Shown one piece after another: positions 32,690-45,812 of a DNA stretch of 64,000 bases. The translations under genes were made by a program, and so were the position numbers. A model generated the notes under the pieces. That model saw only the letters and a list, made by a program, of their open reading frames with translations, was not told where the DNA came from and did no database searches. The stretch is from Lindgomyces ingoldianus (taxonomy: Eukaryota > Ascomycota > Dothideomycetes > Pleosporales > Lindgomycetaceae): positions 1,195,630 to 1,259,629 of the forward strand of contig NW_022985174.1 in the NCBI RefSeq assembly GCF_010093535.1, given 5' to 3'. Position 1 is the stretch's first letter. Each line of letters starts with the position of its first letter.

Positions 32690-35600
32690 AAATCTTTATC
32701 TAAGTTTAGGCTATAATCTAGAGACAACTATATATAGATAAAAAAGTGCTTTGTCTGCTATAAAAAAAGATGTTAGTTATTAAACTACTCTTATAATAAC
32801 TATATGTAAGCAAAGAACTAGTATGTTGCCTTATATAAAAATTTTTATAATAAGACTTTATTATATAAAGCTATTACCTTATACATCTAAAACTTTAAAG
32901 GTTACTCTAAAAAAGAGAATAATTTACATAATATAAAAAAAATAAAATAGAAAAGTAAAGATGCTAAAAAAGCTATTAACTACTTTACCTCTACTGCCTA
33001 TCTACACTGTGCAACAGGAGAGGACATCTACAGCATTAAACCTAAGAAATATGCTAAGCAGTTTATCCTTAATAACTAATACTATATAGTATACTAAGGT
33101 AAACTATAGAACACAGGCGCAGTAAAGATCTCTACTGTTAGTAAGTTTTAACTTAAGGTGTATATATAAGAGAACTTATGTATAGAAATTAATTAGACAC
33201 CTAGCTAAATAAATATTAGCTTTAAAAGCTAAACACTAAAGAGATTAATTAGTACTATATAAATCTAGAACCTAATTAGTCTAGTTACATACTACATTTT
33301 AGAGACTCTAACACTATTTCTGCTATTACTAGTAGATGCTAACTAACTTAAGGCATACTTTAACAACATTTTAAATATTATTATACATAAAGATAAAACT
33401 ACTATACTTATTATATAAAAATAAAGACACCTTTTTTTTAATATTAGTAAAAAAAAATTTATGTCTTTCTTTACTAAATTAGAACTCTACTGCCTCTACT
33501 ACTAATTTAGACACCCCTGCATAAAAAGACTTTAGAAGATGCTAACTAGCGCTAGCTACAACATTAATGCTGCAGTGCTAGAAGAGATTAAGAAGTTCTG
33601 CTACTTTTACTAATTATATAACTAGGCTCTATAAAAATTTAAGTTTATAATTAAAAATAACACCTACTTTAACTATAAAGTTATTATTAATGTTATATAA
33701 ATTAATAATAAAGATGTCCTACATGTTATTAATGCAGACATATTATTTTAGGCTGCTACATTCCTAAAATCTATGTCTACACAAGATACCTAGAATGCAC
33801 TATGTAAATGCTAGATTAACACCTATTAAGGACCTCTAGACTACATTATGTATAACTCTAGTATAAACTTTACTTTAGAGGATTTTTAAGCTTATGCAAA
33901 GATTATAGGAGCTATATGCAGGCAGATGCCTATAGAAGCACATTAGGCAGTTAGAAAGGTTAAGCGCGCGCACATACTTCTCTAATAAGTGTTTAACATC
34001 CTAAAGACTAAGCTAAGTAACTGTACAAATAATAAGGCTATCCTATAGATAGTAGTTAAGGCTCTAAACAACATAGCTAGCCTACACAGTCTAGTACCCA
34101 CACTACTAGTCTTTAAAGCATACCTAAGAATTAACCTAGACTCTCTACTATTACTAGACATTATTACACAAGCAAGCGCTATATAAAAGGTAATAAAGAT
34201 ACTTTAAAAGAACTATGTAAAAGTAAATATTAATTATATAATTAACACTTATAATAGCCCTATAACATATAAAGTTCTTAACTTCCCTCTTAGCTTAAAA
34301 ATTATAGCATAAAAAGAGAAGAAAGGCTAGACTAGCCTATACAAAATTAAAAGTATTAAAGAGAAAGACATTATTATTAAGAAAAAAAATAGCCTACTAA
34401 AGCTCTAATATACATAGGTTAAACTATACTATAAAGAAAAGAAAGAAGACAACTTACTTATAACAGATAACCTAGATAAACTAATCCCTATATAAAAAGA
34501 TTTTCTAAAAAAGAGAAAAAGAGAACAGCCTTATAAAAATATTATAGAGGTAAAACTAGAGCCTACTATAAACTAAGCCCCTTAAGATAGCAATGCTGCA
34601 CTAGTGCAAAGAGAAGATATAGATACTAAAAAAAGTAAAAGGTAAAGGAAACCTGCATAAAGTCTAGACTAGGTATTTCTAACCTAGAAAAAAAAAGATA
34701 ATTAGGCCTTATTTATTAAGCTTTATATAAACAGTGTAATTACTACACCTAAAGAACTATTTAAGAAATTAGACTGCATAAAGATAGACACTTTAATTAC
34801 TAATAGCACTTTTAAGGTTATAGTGTACAACTTAATAAGGCATAAAAGTTAGATTTTTAACCTCTGCCTTATATAAAAAGTAAAAGGTAAAACAACTTAA
34901 CTATATAAGAAATTCTACCTAGTGTTTACTAGCTACTTAGATAAAAAAAAGAAAGAAATCCTTACCTAGTTACTAACTATCTAAAGAATAAGCTAAAGAC
35001 TACTTTTAGCTATAAAAGTAAGCCTAAAAGCTATGTATAAAATGCATTTTAAACTGCGTAATATTACATAAGTATACATTTAATTAACAGATAAGCTTAT
35101 GCGCACACTATACATAAAGCTACTAAAGAAGATGCGCTAGAGCTTTCTACTAAATATAATACTTTAGGTTGTACAACTCTTATATAAAGCTGCTAAATTA
35201 GGACTATATTAGTTTAAAACATATTATAACTACTATAAAGAAAAGCTACGCATGCACATTTCTTTATACAACCCCTACCTTTTAATTACTAATAAAGAAG
35301 AGCACACTTTTAGTATTACTAGCCTGTAAATAGATAACACTTTAAGCATTATAACAAAAAATTTTATATAAAAAGAAAAAAAAAACTATAAAAGGTAAAG
35401 TTTTACATAAAAGGTAAGACTATTCTAGTAGAAAAGCAGCCTATTAAGTTTAACAGCAGAAGAATTAAGCTTACGCACAACATAGTAGTTTTTACTTAGA
35501 AGGGACAAGTAAGCTACTTTTATATAATTAACTTAAAAGATAAAGATGCCGCATAATAATATGTTAAGTAATGTGTAAGAAAGGTATATATTATATTTAT

Positions 35601-36300
35601 ATATTAACTAGAGGCAGTATTTAACCTCTTTATTACTATATAAACTATAGACCTTTTACATAATAATATTAACACACTTAATGCATAAATCTAATAGTAG
35701 ATAAATAATAGTAAGCGTAGTCTTACCTTTCTACTATTACAGCTTAATTATGCAAAGCTGTTTATCTTTATAGATAAATTATTTACTAATAATAAAGACC
35801 TTAGCTTATAGCTAGAATTTTTAATTATATTAAGTAATAAAAACTATATAAAGTAAAGTAACTACTTTAAAATACTAGGCAACATTATACACTAGAATTC
35901 TACTAAGTGTAAAAGAGTAACTAGAAGTGTCCTTACTAGTAAACTATATAGAATAGTTAGAGAGTTTAATAATGTAATTACTTTTAGTACAACTTTATAG
36001 TAAATTATATAAACACTTAAACTACTACTAATTCTAGTAGTAATCTGCACAGATTTAAGGTTTTTATATAATTACTTTATTAAGCTAAGCACTACTAGCA
36101 AAAAGTAACTTATAATTAACATTATATTACTCTGTAAATTATATAAGAAAAGAGAAATTACTAAGATAAAGTAAATTAATAGTAAAAATAACTTAGTAGA
36201 TGTATGTATAAAAAAAACACTAAACTAAGCTTTTTAATTATTAGTCCTAACTAACTGCCTCTCTGTCTAGATAGAAGCATCTATGGACTAGCTAGACCTT
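32690..36300 (+). pseudogene. Inner Cop-1 gag-pol, RIPed
   Basis: Translations show copia domains in order. There is a gag-like region near 32990-33400 and a pre-integrase stretch near 33500 (FRHPCIKRLWKMLTSAS-like). The integrase end near 33990-34170 carries NILKTKLSNCTNNKAI. RT begins near 35040 (MHFKLRNIT, then QLTDKL), with LYKAAKLGLYWFKTYYN near 35180. Stops are scattered and many fit TGG-to-TAG or CAA-to-TAA. It corresponds to the parts of the outer copy at 28154-30560 and 37763-39000 and can bridge the gap at 38185-38679. Confidence 0.8.
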
Positions 36301-36980
36301 GTGCGTAAAGATGCCCTAGACTAACTAGACTAATAACACCTTTATATAAAGCTTATCTTTTTTATTTTTTTTTTATTATACGCACTTATTTTTCTTATTA
36401 TAAGATTAGAAGAAAAGGATATGTAAGAAAGACAGTTTATTTATCTAGTATATAGAAAAAGAAAAGCTACTACCTTTTATGTATAGTAGTCATAATGCAG
36501 ACCACAGCTCTGCTATACACATAAAGCGTAGGCATTAGCCTAGAAGTTAGCTAACACATAACACTTAATAAAAAAAAAGGCACTAGTAGTGCTACTATAA
36601 TAATAAGCATATAGAGTTGCTAAAACTTAACTACAACTTTAGACTAGAACTGCACAGAAGTACTCTTTATAATACATAACCTTTGCTGCTTACAGCTGCA
36701 GATTAGTGCTAGCAGGTAAGATAATATTAATATTATAAAATAGTAAAGCTGCTATATGCTACTTTTTAGCTTATCTATAATTAGCATTTTATATAAGAAA
36801 AAAGCAGAAGAGCTAAAAAATTTATATATTTATACTAAAACACTAAATAAACTGCTAATTAGCAGTAAAACTAGTTAAAAGAGTAATGTAAATGCGCCCT
36901 AGGCTGCTAGACTGCACAAGGACGTTAAAGACGCCTGCACTAACAGCGCTAGAGGTAGAGGAGGAAGGCTAGAGAGACAT

Positions 36981-37001
36981 CTCTCTCTCTCTCTCTCTCT
37001 C

Positions 37002-37033
<32 letters not shown>

Positions 37034-37035
37034 TG
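36981..37035. repeat. CT/GT dinucleotide microsatellite
   Basis: (CT)11 at 36981-37002 is followed directly by an interrupted (GT)n tract to 37035, within the 3' non-coding region of the inner Cop-1. The repeat accounts for the low-complexity frame on the minus strand, which is not a gene. Confidence 0.95.
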
Positions 37036-37482
37036 TAGGCGGGAGTATCTGTTACTGTTAGCACTATACAAAAAAAGAAAAGAGCTAGGGAATAGTACAG
37101 TAGGGCTTAGAAAGTAAAGGATAAAAAAGAGAAAGTAAAAAAAAAGAGAAAACCTTATTATATACACCTCTCTACGCACCTGCCTATGCAAAGATCCCAC
37201 ACTATTCTAGCATAAAACCCTGCATAAAATAGTTTATACACTGCTAAATTACTTATAAGGCAAGTACATAAAAGCTAGATAATAATAGCTTAAAACACTT
37301 TACACTATTTATAAAGCTATCTACATAGCGTAACTAGCTTATTTTAATGTATAGCATTACTAAGGCAAGTCTTAACAAATAGGGTAAAGTAAAGGCAGAA
37401 TATAATTAGATAGACCTACATAGACAGAAAAAAGGTAACGCGTATAGAAGGCAACTCTTTAGATAAAAAGAAAAGTTGCTAG

Positions 37483-37762
37483 TGTCTGTACACAGCAGCA
37501 GTGTTGCAGCCTAGATATAAATAATTGCGCATAAGCAGAATTACATATCTATGTTACATAATACTTGTGTGTAAACCTCTGTGTGTAAACATCTAGATAT
37601 CCCTTTTTTCTTTTATACAGAGGAAAGACAAGAGCAATAGAACTAGAAACATGTTACCCTTACTTTACCTACTTTATACGCTGTGCACACTGTACACTAC
37701 TCTTACTCTTGCTACTTAAGTGCTTATACTATAAGCAGCTAGCTGTTAGAGCCTATTTAACA
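37483..37762 (+). repeat. 3' LTR of the inner Cop-1
   Basis: 280 bp. It aligns with 30561-30840 but is more RIPed (for example GGATACGAAC to AGATATAAAT). It is preceded by AAAAGTTGCTAG, the same bases as before the outer 3' LTR. Confidence 0.88.
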
Positions 37763-39319
37763 CTGTGTAATATTACATAAGTATACATTTAATTAATAAA
37801 TAAGCTTATGCGCATGCTATACATAAAGCTACTAAAGGAGATGCGCTAGAGCTTTCTACTAAATATAATACTCTAGGTTGTATAACTCTTATATAGAGCT
37901 ACTAAATTAGGACTATATTAGTTTAAAACATATTATAACTACTATAAAAAAAAGCTGTGCATACACATCTTTTTATATAACTTTTACTTTTTAATTACTA
38001 ATAAAGAAGAGCACACTTTTAGTATTACTAGCTTATAAATAAATAACACTTTAAGCATTATAATAAAGAATTTTATATAAAAAAAAAAACTATAAAAAGT
38101 AAAGTTTTATATAAAAAGTAAAACTATTTTAGTAAAGAAGTAGCTTATTAAGTTTAATAGTAAAAGAATTAAACTTACACATAANNNNNNNNNNNNNNNN
38201 NNNNNNNNNNNNNNNNNNNNNNNNNNNNNNNNNNNNNNNNNNNNNNNNNNNNNNNNNNNNNNNNNNNNNNNNNNNNNNNNNNNNNNNNNNNNNNNNNNNN
38301 NNNNNNNNNNNNNNNNNNNNNNNNNNNNNNNNNNNNNNNNNNNNNNNNNNNNNNNNNNNNNNNNNNNNNNNNNNNNNNNNNNNNNNNNNNNNNNNNNNNN
38401 NNNNNNNNNNNNNNNNNNNNNNNNNNNNNNNNNNNNNNNNNNNNNNNNNNNNNNNNNNNNNNNNNNNNNNNNNNNNNNNNNNNNNNNNNNNNNNNNNNNN
38501 NNNNNNNNNNNNNNNNNNNNNNNNNNNNNNNNNNNNNNNNNNNNNNNNNNNNNNNNNNNNNNNNNNNNNNNNNNNNNNNNNNNNNNNNNNNNNNNNNNNN
38601 NNNNNNNNNNNNNNNNNNNNNNNNNNNNNNNNNNNNNNNNNNNNNNNNNNNNNNNNNNNNNNNNNNNNNNNNNNNNNNNACTAATTTTAGTAGTAATCTA
38701 CATAGATTTAAGGTTTCTATATAATTACTTTATTAAGCTAAGCACTACTAGTAAAAAGTAACTTATAATTAATATTATATTACTTTATAAATTATATAAG
38801 AAAAGAGAAATTACTAAAATAAAGTAAATTAATAGTAAAAATAACTTAGTAAATATATATATAAAGAAAATACTAAACTAGGCTTTTTAATTATTAGTTC
38901 TAACTAACTACCTCTTTGTCTAGATAGAAGCATCTGTAGACTAGCTAAATCCTATGCGTAAAAATGCTTTAAACTAACTAGACTAATAATACTTTTATAT
39001 AAAGCTTATTTTTTTTATTTTATTTTTTTTTATATTATATATACTTATCTTTCTTATTATAAGGATCTGTTACTGTTAGCACTATATAAAAAAAGAAAAG
39101 AGCTAAGGGATTGTACAGTAAAGCTTAAAAAGTAAAGAATAAAAAAAAAAAAGCTATTTATATAGCATAACTAGCTTATTCTAACACATAGCATTACTAA
39201 GGCAAGTTCTAACAAATAGAGTAGAGTAAAGGTAGAATATAATTAGATAGACTTATATAAATAAAAGGGAGGTAACGCGTACAGAAGGTAACTCTTTAGA
39301 CAAAAAGAAAAGTTGCTAG
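37763..39319 (+). pseudogene. Outer Cop-1 RT/RNase H part and 3' region
   Basis: It resumes after the inner copy at the duplicated CTGTG and follows 35052 onward of the inner element: RT stretches near 37890-37960, then the gap, then the RNase H end to about 39000. Its 3' region is shorter than in the inner copy and lacks the microsatellite. Strongly RIPed, with no ORF. Confidence 0.78.
38185..38679. other. Assembly gap, 495 N
   Basis: It lies within the outer Cop-1. The equivalent interval of the inner copy (about 35482-36026) is about 545 bp, so the gap length fits missing Cop-1 sequence. Confidence 0.95.
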
Positions 39320-39585
39320 TGTCTGTACACAGCAGCAGCGTTGCGGCCTAGATATAAGCGATCACGCACAAGCAGAATTATGTATCTATGTTACATAATG
39401 CTTGTGCGCAAACCTCTGTGTGTGAACATCTAGATATCCTCCTTTTCCTCTGTATAAAGGAAAAATAAGAAGTAATTAACACTAGTTACCTAACACCCCT
39501 GTGCAATGTTTACACTGTGCAAACCTCTCTGTCTTGTACGCATTTGCTAACACTAAGTGCTAGCTAGCAGAGAGTCTATTTAACA
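39320..39585 (+). repeat. 3' LTR of the outer Cop-1
   Basis: 266 bp, the same length and layout as 24813-25078. It is moderately RIPed. The 5-mers on its own two sides, GCTAG and GTTAG, are also close, so a separate solo-LTR insertion cannot be excluded. Confidence 0.8.
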
Positions 39586-40847
39586 GTTAGCCTGCTAGTT
39601 TTATGCCTCTAAAATATGCTTAATAATGCAGTTAAACTAGGCAAGTTTTATTACTTATTTTATGTGCATTAGTAATAGTTTCTTTACTGTTAAAAACATA
39701 ACTAGATTTATGTAGTTAGTTATAATATAAAATAGCTTTGCTATTCTATGTAGCTCTATAGCCTACACCTTTATAGCATTTAATATTGCTTTTAGTTTTT
39801 TATTAGGTATGCTATAACCTGCCTTAAGTCTTAAGAACTTAGTAGAATAGTACGCTACTAGGTGCTATTTCCTGTCCCCCTGTTTCTAGTAGAGTGCAGC
39901 TCCGCTGGCTTCTAGGGATGCATCTGTGTAGATCTTTGTATCTAACTGTGGTTTGTACATTCTTAGCACTAGCTTAGCTGTTATAGCTTGTTTTAGCACT
40001 ATAAATGCTTTATTTATTTCTAAGGTCTAGATAAACTTTGCTATAGCCTATTTCTTAGTTATAGTGTTTGTTAATAGTATAGTAATTTTAGAGTAGTTTT
40101 TAATTATTTGTCTAACATAGCTTAATAGTTTTAGGAATTCTTTTACTTTTTTAACTATTATAAGTTTTAGCTATTTAAGTACTTTTTATACTTTAGCTAA
40201 GTTAATTTTTATTTTTTTTTATTAATTATAAATTCTAAGTATTTTATTTTAGTAATGTAGAATTTATATTTAAAGAGCTGTAGGTAGAGTCTGTACTTCT
40301 TAAGCTGTTCTAAGACTTTTTATACCTTCTATATATAGTCTTCTAGGGTATCTTTTAAATAGATAAGGACATTATCTAGATATACTAGAGTAAAGACATT
40401 AAAGTATAAGTTAAGAGCTATATTAATAATTTACTAGAATGTTGCTAAGGCATTTATTAAGCTAAACAGCATTACTAGTAGTTTATAAAGTCTTTATAGA
40501 GTCTTAAATGCTATAAGCTACTTGTCTTTTTTTTTATATTTTTATCTTGTTAAATCTATTCTGTACATTAAACTTTGTAAAGTACTAGGTTCCTTTTAGT
40601 TAATTTATAATATCTTATATAATAGGTAAAGAGAACTAATTTTAGATTATATTATTATTTAAAGTTTTATAGTTTTAATAAACTTAGATTTTTCTTTCTT
40701 TCTTTTTTATAAAAACTATAGCTAAGGCTACTAGGCTATAGCTTTTTTAGATATAGCCTTATGCTAACATCTTATTAATGTATTTTTATAAGGCTTTTTT
40801 TTATGCTTTAGTTAGGGGGTAAAGTTTATAAGTTTTTAAGTTAACAT

Positions 40848-42679
40848 GGTCCACAAGCGAATGTTTAACACAAGCGAGTGTTCCGCCCCACCACCAAAAC
40901 GCAGCCAACCTACTACTAACCGCGATGCATTAACAACTATATAATTAATTATCTTTAAAAAAGGCTAGAATTAACCTAGCTATTTAAGCTCTTAATAAAG
41001 ACATGTCTTTAACTAAGAGGCGCGCTGCAGCACTTTACAATGTTAATTAAATAGCTCTCTGCTAACAACGCGCAGGGATAACTATGCAACACAACTGTAT
41101 AGCTAACAATAAGAAGCTTACAAAGCTAGAAAAAGAGGTAATTATTAAGCATATACTTAATCTAGATTTCTAAGGATTTGCGCCTACTCTAGGTGCTATA
41201 TAAGAGATAGCTAACAAGCTTTTTACTAAGCGCAGCGCTCTACTAGCAGGTATTAACTAGCTATTTAACTTTGTTGCGCATACACTAGCAGTTAAAACCT
41301 ACCTTAGCTAACTATATAATTACTAATAAGTAAAATGTAAAGATTTAGTAATTATAAGTAAGTAGTTTAAGCTTATAAAAGCTACATAATTAAAGTACAG
41401 CATTATAAATTAGAACACATATAATTTTAATAAAATAGGCTTTTAGATAAGGGTTATATTAAGCTAAATAGTTGTTACAGGCACAGATAGACGTAATTAG
41501 CTAAAGGCTATACAGCTAGGCAACTGTAAATAGGTGACAGTTATTGCAGGCATTAACGCAGATAAGTAGGCAATACCTCTGTACATAATCTTTAAAGGCA
41601 AGTATCACCTATCTGCCTAGTATAAGGATAAGGATATACTAAAAGACTAGGCTATTAGTATTAGCAACAACAGCTAGACAACTAATAAACATAGAATTAC
41701 ATAGCTAGAGCACTTTAATTTACATATAAAAAATTACTTAGTAGGCTTATAGCAGCTGCTTATTTTTAATAGCTATAAGAGCTATTACTTTATTAAATTC
41801 CTAGAGCTCTGTAAGCAGAGGCGTATTATAGCGCTCTGTATGCCAGCACACGCGTCACATATTCTACAGCTGCTTAACGTTAGCTGCTTTTTGCTGTTAA
41901 AGCGCGCGTACAGTACTAAGATTAGCTAGTTAATCTGCTACTAGATTAACTATATTAACAAGCTAACTTTTCTACTAGCCTTTAAGGCAGTATTTAGTTG
42001 CTTAATTATAATAGATAATATCTGCGCAGGCTTTAGAGCTACAGGACTAGTCCTATTTAACCTAGAGCTAGTGCTCTTAAAGCTTAATATACAGCTACCT
42101 AATTAGCTAGCTACTCTACTACTAAATACTGCCTAGGAGGCTTAAACACTTAGCAATCTTTATAAAGTTAAGGCTTAGTTAACTCTACTATATAATTAAA
42201 TTTAAAAGCATTAGAATTTATTTCTTTTTACTATGCTTAATCTAGTAAAGCAGCTAAGTAAAGGCGCTACTAAGATAGCTTATGTTGCTATTCTATAGCG
42301 CAATTAAGCAGCTGCCCTAGAGAGGGCCTGTAAGGCAGCTATAAAGCGTAAGCAGTGTAAAAAAAAGTAAATTTAGAAAGAAAAAACTCTAACAAGTTAT
42401 TAAAGCTTTAAGTTAAGTACTTAGAAGCTTACTAGTATAGCAGGAGGTAGTAAAATGCCTTAGAAGGAGTTAACTGCTAAAAGCAGCGCAGCGCGCGCAC
42501 AGCGCTGCAAGCGCTGCAACAAGCCTAGGCATAACTCTTATACATGTAAGGATATTAAATAATTCTATAGTAGTTTATTTTATATAGTATATTTTTACGT
42601 TGTTAAATTAATAGTCTTTAAAGTTAAATTTAGTGGTGGGGCGGAACACTCGCTTGTGTTGAACATTCGCTTGTGGACC
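40848..42679 (+). mobile_element. Pogo/Fot1-type DNA transposon, complete ends
   Basis: 1832 bp with 47-bp terminal inverted repeats that differ at one base (TTTAAC versus TTCAAC), beginning GGTCCACAAGCG. The dinucleotide AT lies on both sides (40846-40847 and 42680-42681). Each TIR contains the motif CACAAGCGARTGTT twice in direct orientation, a likely transposase-binding arrangement. The TIRs are hardly mutated while the interior is RIPed. Family members usually duplicate TA, so the AT flank is a small oddity or a different TIR boundary. Confidence 0.88.
41003..42562 (+). pseudogene. Pogo-type (DDE_1) transposase, RIPed
   Basis: One frame can be followed through many TAA/TAG stops: MSLTKRRAAALYN at the start, KLEKEVIIKHILNLDF (helix-turn-helix region), TVIAGINADK, IPLYIIFKGKYHLSA, NKHRIT and LEHFNLH, LCMPAHASHILQLLNV, and a C-terminal Cys cluster CKRCNKPRHNSYTC. 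These are landmark stretches of Fot1/pogo transposases. The second catalytic block reads LIFNSYKSY where family members have LxLDGHxSH, so the Asp is lost as Asn. Non-functional. Confidence 0.85.
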
Positions 42680-45600
42680 ATGTTATAATCTTTTATTAAG
42701 TTAATAGCGTAATCTTAAGGCTTATATAGTAGTAGCTTCTCTAGGTTCTCTAGTGTTTTAAACATATTTTTATAATTTTTATACTTAGCAGGAATGCAGC
42801 CTTTTTTTAGGTTTAGATAACACTAATTTATTCTATATTTTTATTTACTTTAATTTTTTTATAAAAGACTTTCTTAAGTTTTTTTTTTATTATTTTTATT
42901 ACCTAAGCTTTTAGCTTTTAGTAAGAGAATTTTTAAGGTTTTCTTTTCTTAGAGTAGTAACTACTACCTTATTTTGCTTATTTATAGACTAGGTATTTAT
43001 TATTATAGCATGCTAACTAGGTTATGTGTGCATAGTTGTTAGAGGTTTTTATAGTTATAGTCTTCTAGTTAATTACAGGATTATGTGTTTTAAGCTAGTT
43101 ATAGCCTAGAATTATATTATATTTGCCTTCTAATTAGAGTATATTTATAGATCTCTAGTCTTTTATGTTAGGGGTTTTAAAGTCTTTTTTATAAGTTTCT
43201 AGGTTAATTTATTCTCTACTATATTTAATTAATAATGCATTAGTAAGGGTTACCTTAAATAAGTTTTTTTTTATATAAAATAGTATACTTTATTTATCTA
43301 CCTAATCTTTATCTATAGCAGTAAAGGTGCATCTGCTGTCCACAAGGGCTAGTCTAGGCCACCCTTTATACATAAAGGTAGTTGTTAGGCTGTGTCCTGC
43401 CCTTTGCCTTACTGTAATTACTACTAATATGTTATGTTTAACTTCTTTATTAAAAAAAGGATATAAGTTAATGTCTTATAAGTTATTATTAAACTTATTT
43501 TTTTTTATAGATTTAATATTTCTAATTATAGTAGTTAGCTGCTTTATATTTATAATCTTTAACTAGATAATGTAATATTAGGTAGTCTTTCTTTTTTACT
43601 ACTTTTTACTAGAAGTAGTAGAACTTGTAGTTATTTTTTTTTTTACACACTACCTATCTCTCTTACTTATGTAGGGGGGTAGTTTAGTAGGTGTAATAGT
43701 TTATAGTTTTACAGGCTAAGGCTATTTTTTGCTATAGGCATTTGTTGTAGTTCTTTTTCTATGTAGGCTACTAGCCTGTTTTATGCTTATTGTCTTAATG
43801 CTTAATGTAATACTGTTGCGTGCATTAGTACTAAGGGTATAGACAATTGTTAGGTCTATGTAATGTGTTAAAAGGACTCTTCTAAGTCTACTAAGAGTAT
43901 TCCTGCGTTTGTACTATCTAAACAGGGTGTTCTTTTTATTAGTAATTATTAGTGCTATAGGTTTTACTTCTGCACAAGGCGCACTAGCTATAGCTTTGTT
44001 GCATTACTAAGGCTTTTCTGCTAATTACTAGACTTAGAAGTAGCGTCTTAGGTTTTCCTAGTGCTAGCTTTAGAACTTTAAACCTAGCAGGTCTGCCTAG
44101 TCCTTTTAGTTTTTAATCTCTAACTTTAATAAAAAACTACTATTACTTTTTTTTATTTATAATATTATACTTAACTCTAGCTATTTATTATATAATGTTA
44201 AATATAAAGTAGTTATTACTAATGTTTATCTAGTAAAGTAAGACTATGTAATAACTTAAGTAGTTATGTTATAAACTGCACTTCTAGCATTTATATTCTT
44301 AAAACTATTAAGAAAGCTCTTTTACTAAAGTGCTAAAGGTCTAGTCTTAAAGGGGGAACTATTTTTCTTTTTTTTAAACATTTATAATATATTCTTAGAT
44401 CTAAGTCTCTTCTTTATATTCTTTAAAAATTATAAGGTCCTGTAATACTGTATTAAAGCTACTAAAATTTTAAATAACTACTTTTTAATATGCTTTAAAG
44501 TAGTTGCTTAAAAAATAGTTTTCTTTATATTACTAGTAAAGTTTATTATTTAATTTTTCTAATATTTTCTTATTTATAAAGCTGTATTTAGCAGTAATAG
44601 CTTTTATTATTACAGTAGTATTTTTATTCTCTCTCTTCTAAAAGTTTAAGTAATTTTAGCAGAAATGTCCTACTTTTTTATAGTTTAGGCAGGCCTTGTT
44701 TTTTAGCCACTTTTATTATTTCTTTATTAAGGGCAGCTTATTACATTCTAGAACTTAGCTCTTTTTAAGAGGGGGGCTTTGTGTATGCTTTATGTAACTA
44801 AGGTCTATTAGTTTTTTATTATATTATAAAAGCTTTTTCTTTTTAGAAATAAACTTTAGTCTTTAAAAAGTTCCTTTTTATTTCTTTTTTTTTACGCTTC
44901 TTGTAATAGTTATTATAGGTTATTACTTATGTAATAAAGTTTTTAAAAGTAGTTAGTTTTTTACTATGTATAAATTTATCTTTTACTATTTTACTTAATT
45001 TATTATAGAACATGCAGCAGAGAGCCTTCTAGTCTATCTATCTGCAGATAGCTAGTTATTCTCTAAAGTGTGCTGCATAGTTCTAGACTAGACTAGTTCT
45101 TTATTTTATAGTATTTAACTTATTAGCTGCAATTTTTTTTTATTAAGGGTTTTATAAATAGCTGTTAGGGCTTTTTTAAAATTTTTAATATTACTAAATA
45201 TTTTTTTTATTTTAGAGGTAAGTGCTTTACTATTTACTTTAAAGTTTATCTAATTATCTATGTAAAGTTAGAACTAAATTATAAAAGGGCCTTTTAAGTG
45301 TAATCTTATTTAGGATATTATTTCTATATTAGTCTAAAATACTTTTTTATTATATTATATATAAAGGTAATATCTTGTAAAGAATAGTTAAAGGTCTTTT
45401 AATAATTTTTTAAAAGGCTTTAAAAAGGCTAGTTTTAAAGTTTTTTTTAGCTATAATGCTTACTTTCTTTATTAAGATGTTTTAGATTTTTACTAACTCT
45501 ACTTATAGTTTATGTATTTAGTAGGCTTAGTTAGTAGCTTTTTAGAGGCTTAAAAGTTTAAAAAAGTTCTATAATTCTACTACTTTTTAGTAAAAGTTAG

Positions 45601-45812
45601 TAATTTTTTACTTAAGTTTTAGTAGTTTGCTAACTTTATTACTAATTTACTAAAGTTTTTTAATGTTATTCTAAATTATATTAATCTGTTCTGCTAGGAT
45701 AGCTTTGCTTTAAGTAGAAACTTCTATAGATCCTAATAGTGTAGTATAGGCTATGTTAAAATCTAAATTATGTTATAAAGTAGCTATACTTTTTAAAGAG
45801 GGTAGTGTTTAA

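Larger units (their letters stand above)
30561..37762 (+). mobile_element. Inner Cop-1 copia element
   Basis: 7.2 kb with 280-bp LTRs (30561-30840 and 37483-37762) and perfect TSD CTGTG (30556-30560 and 37763-37767). It is inserted in the RT region of an older Cop-1 copy. Internal order is a leader starting CTAATTAGTAG, gag, integrase, RT and RNase H, then a 1.2-kb 3' region with a dinucleotide repeat. All reading frames are broken, mostly by TAA/TAG. Confidence 0.9.
24813..39585 (+). mobile_element. Outer Cop-1 copia element, interrupted by NA-E and an inner Cop-1
   Basis: LTRs of equal length, 266 bp, at 24813-25078 and 39320-39585 start TGTCCGTACG (or the RIPed form) and end TTTAACA. Internal parts are 25079-26712, 28154-30560 and 37763-39319. 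The joined sequence follows the inner copy through gag, integrase and RT. The flanking 5-mers (AAAAG left, GTTAG right) do not match, so the two LTRs may come from different insertions or a rearrangement. Confidence 0.72.
39586..45812 (-). mobile_element. Gyp-2, Ty3/gypsy relic on the minus strand
   Basis: Read on the minus strand, the order is gag then pol from right to left. A knuckle-like stretch (KACLNYKKVGHFC) lies near 44650-44700. RT with YLDN at about 40372-40383 and a FGLINALATF-like segment lies near 40450. RNase H has TDASLEASGAALYQK near 39890-39930. Frames are destroyed by RIP. The 3' part (integrase and LTR) is absent, perhaps lost to the Cop-1 insertion at the left. A pogo-type transposon interrupts it at 40848-42679. 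Its LTRs are not identified. Confidence 0.7.

Noticed and set aside
36949..37200. Open frame on the minus strand with His-Thr and Arg-Glu repeats
   Set aside because: It is the translation of a CT/GT microsatellite in the 3' region of a RIPed copia element.
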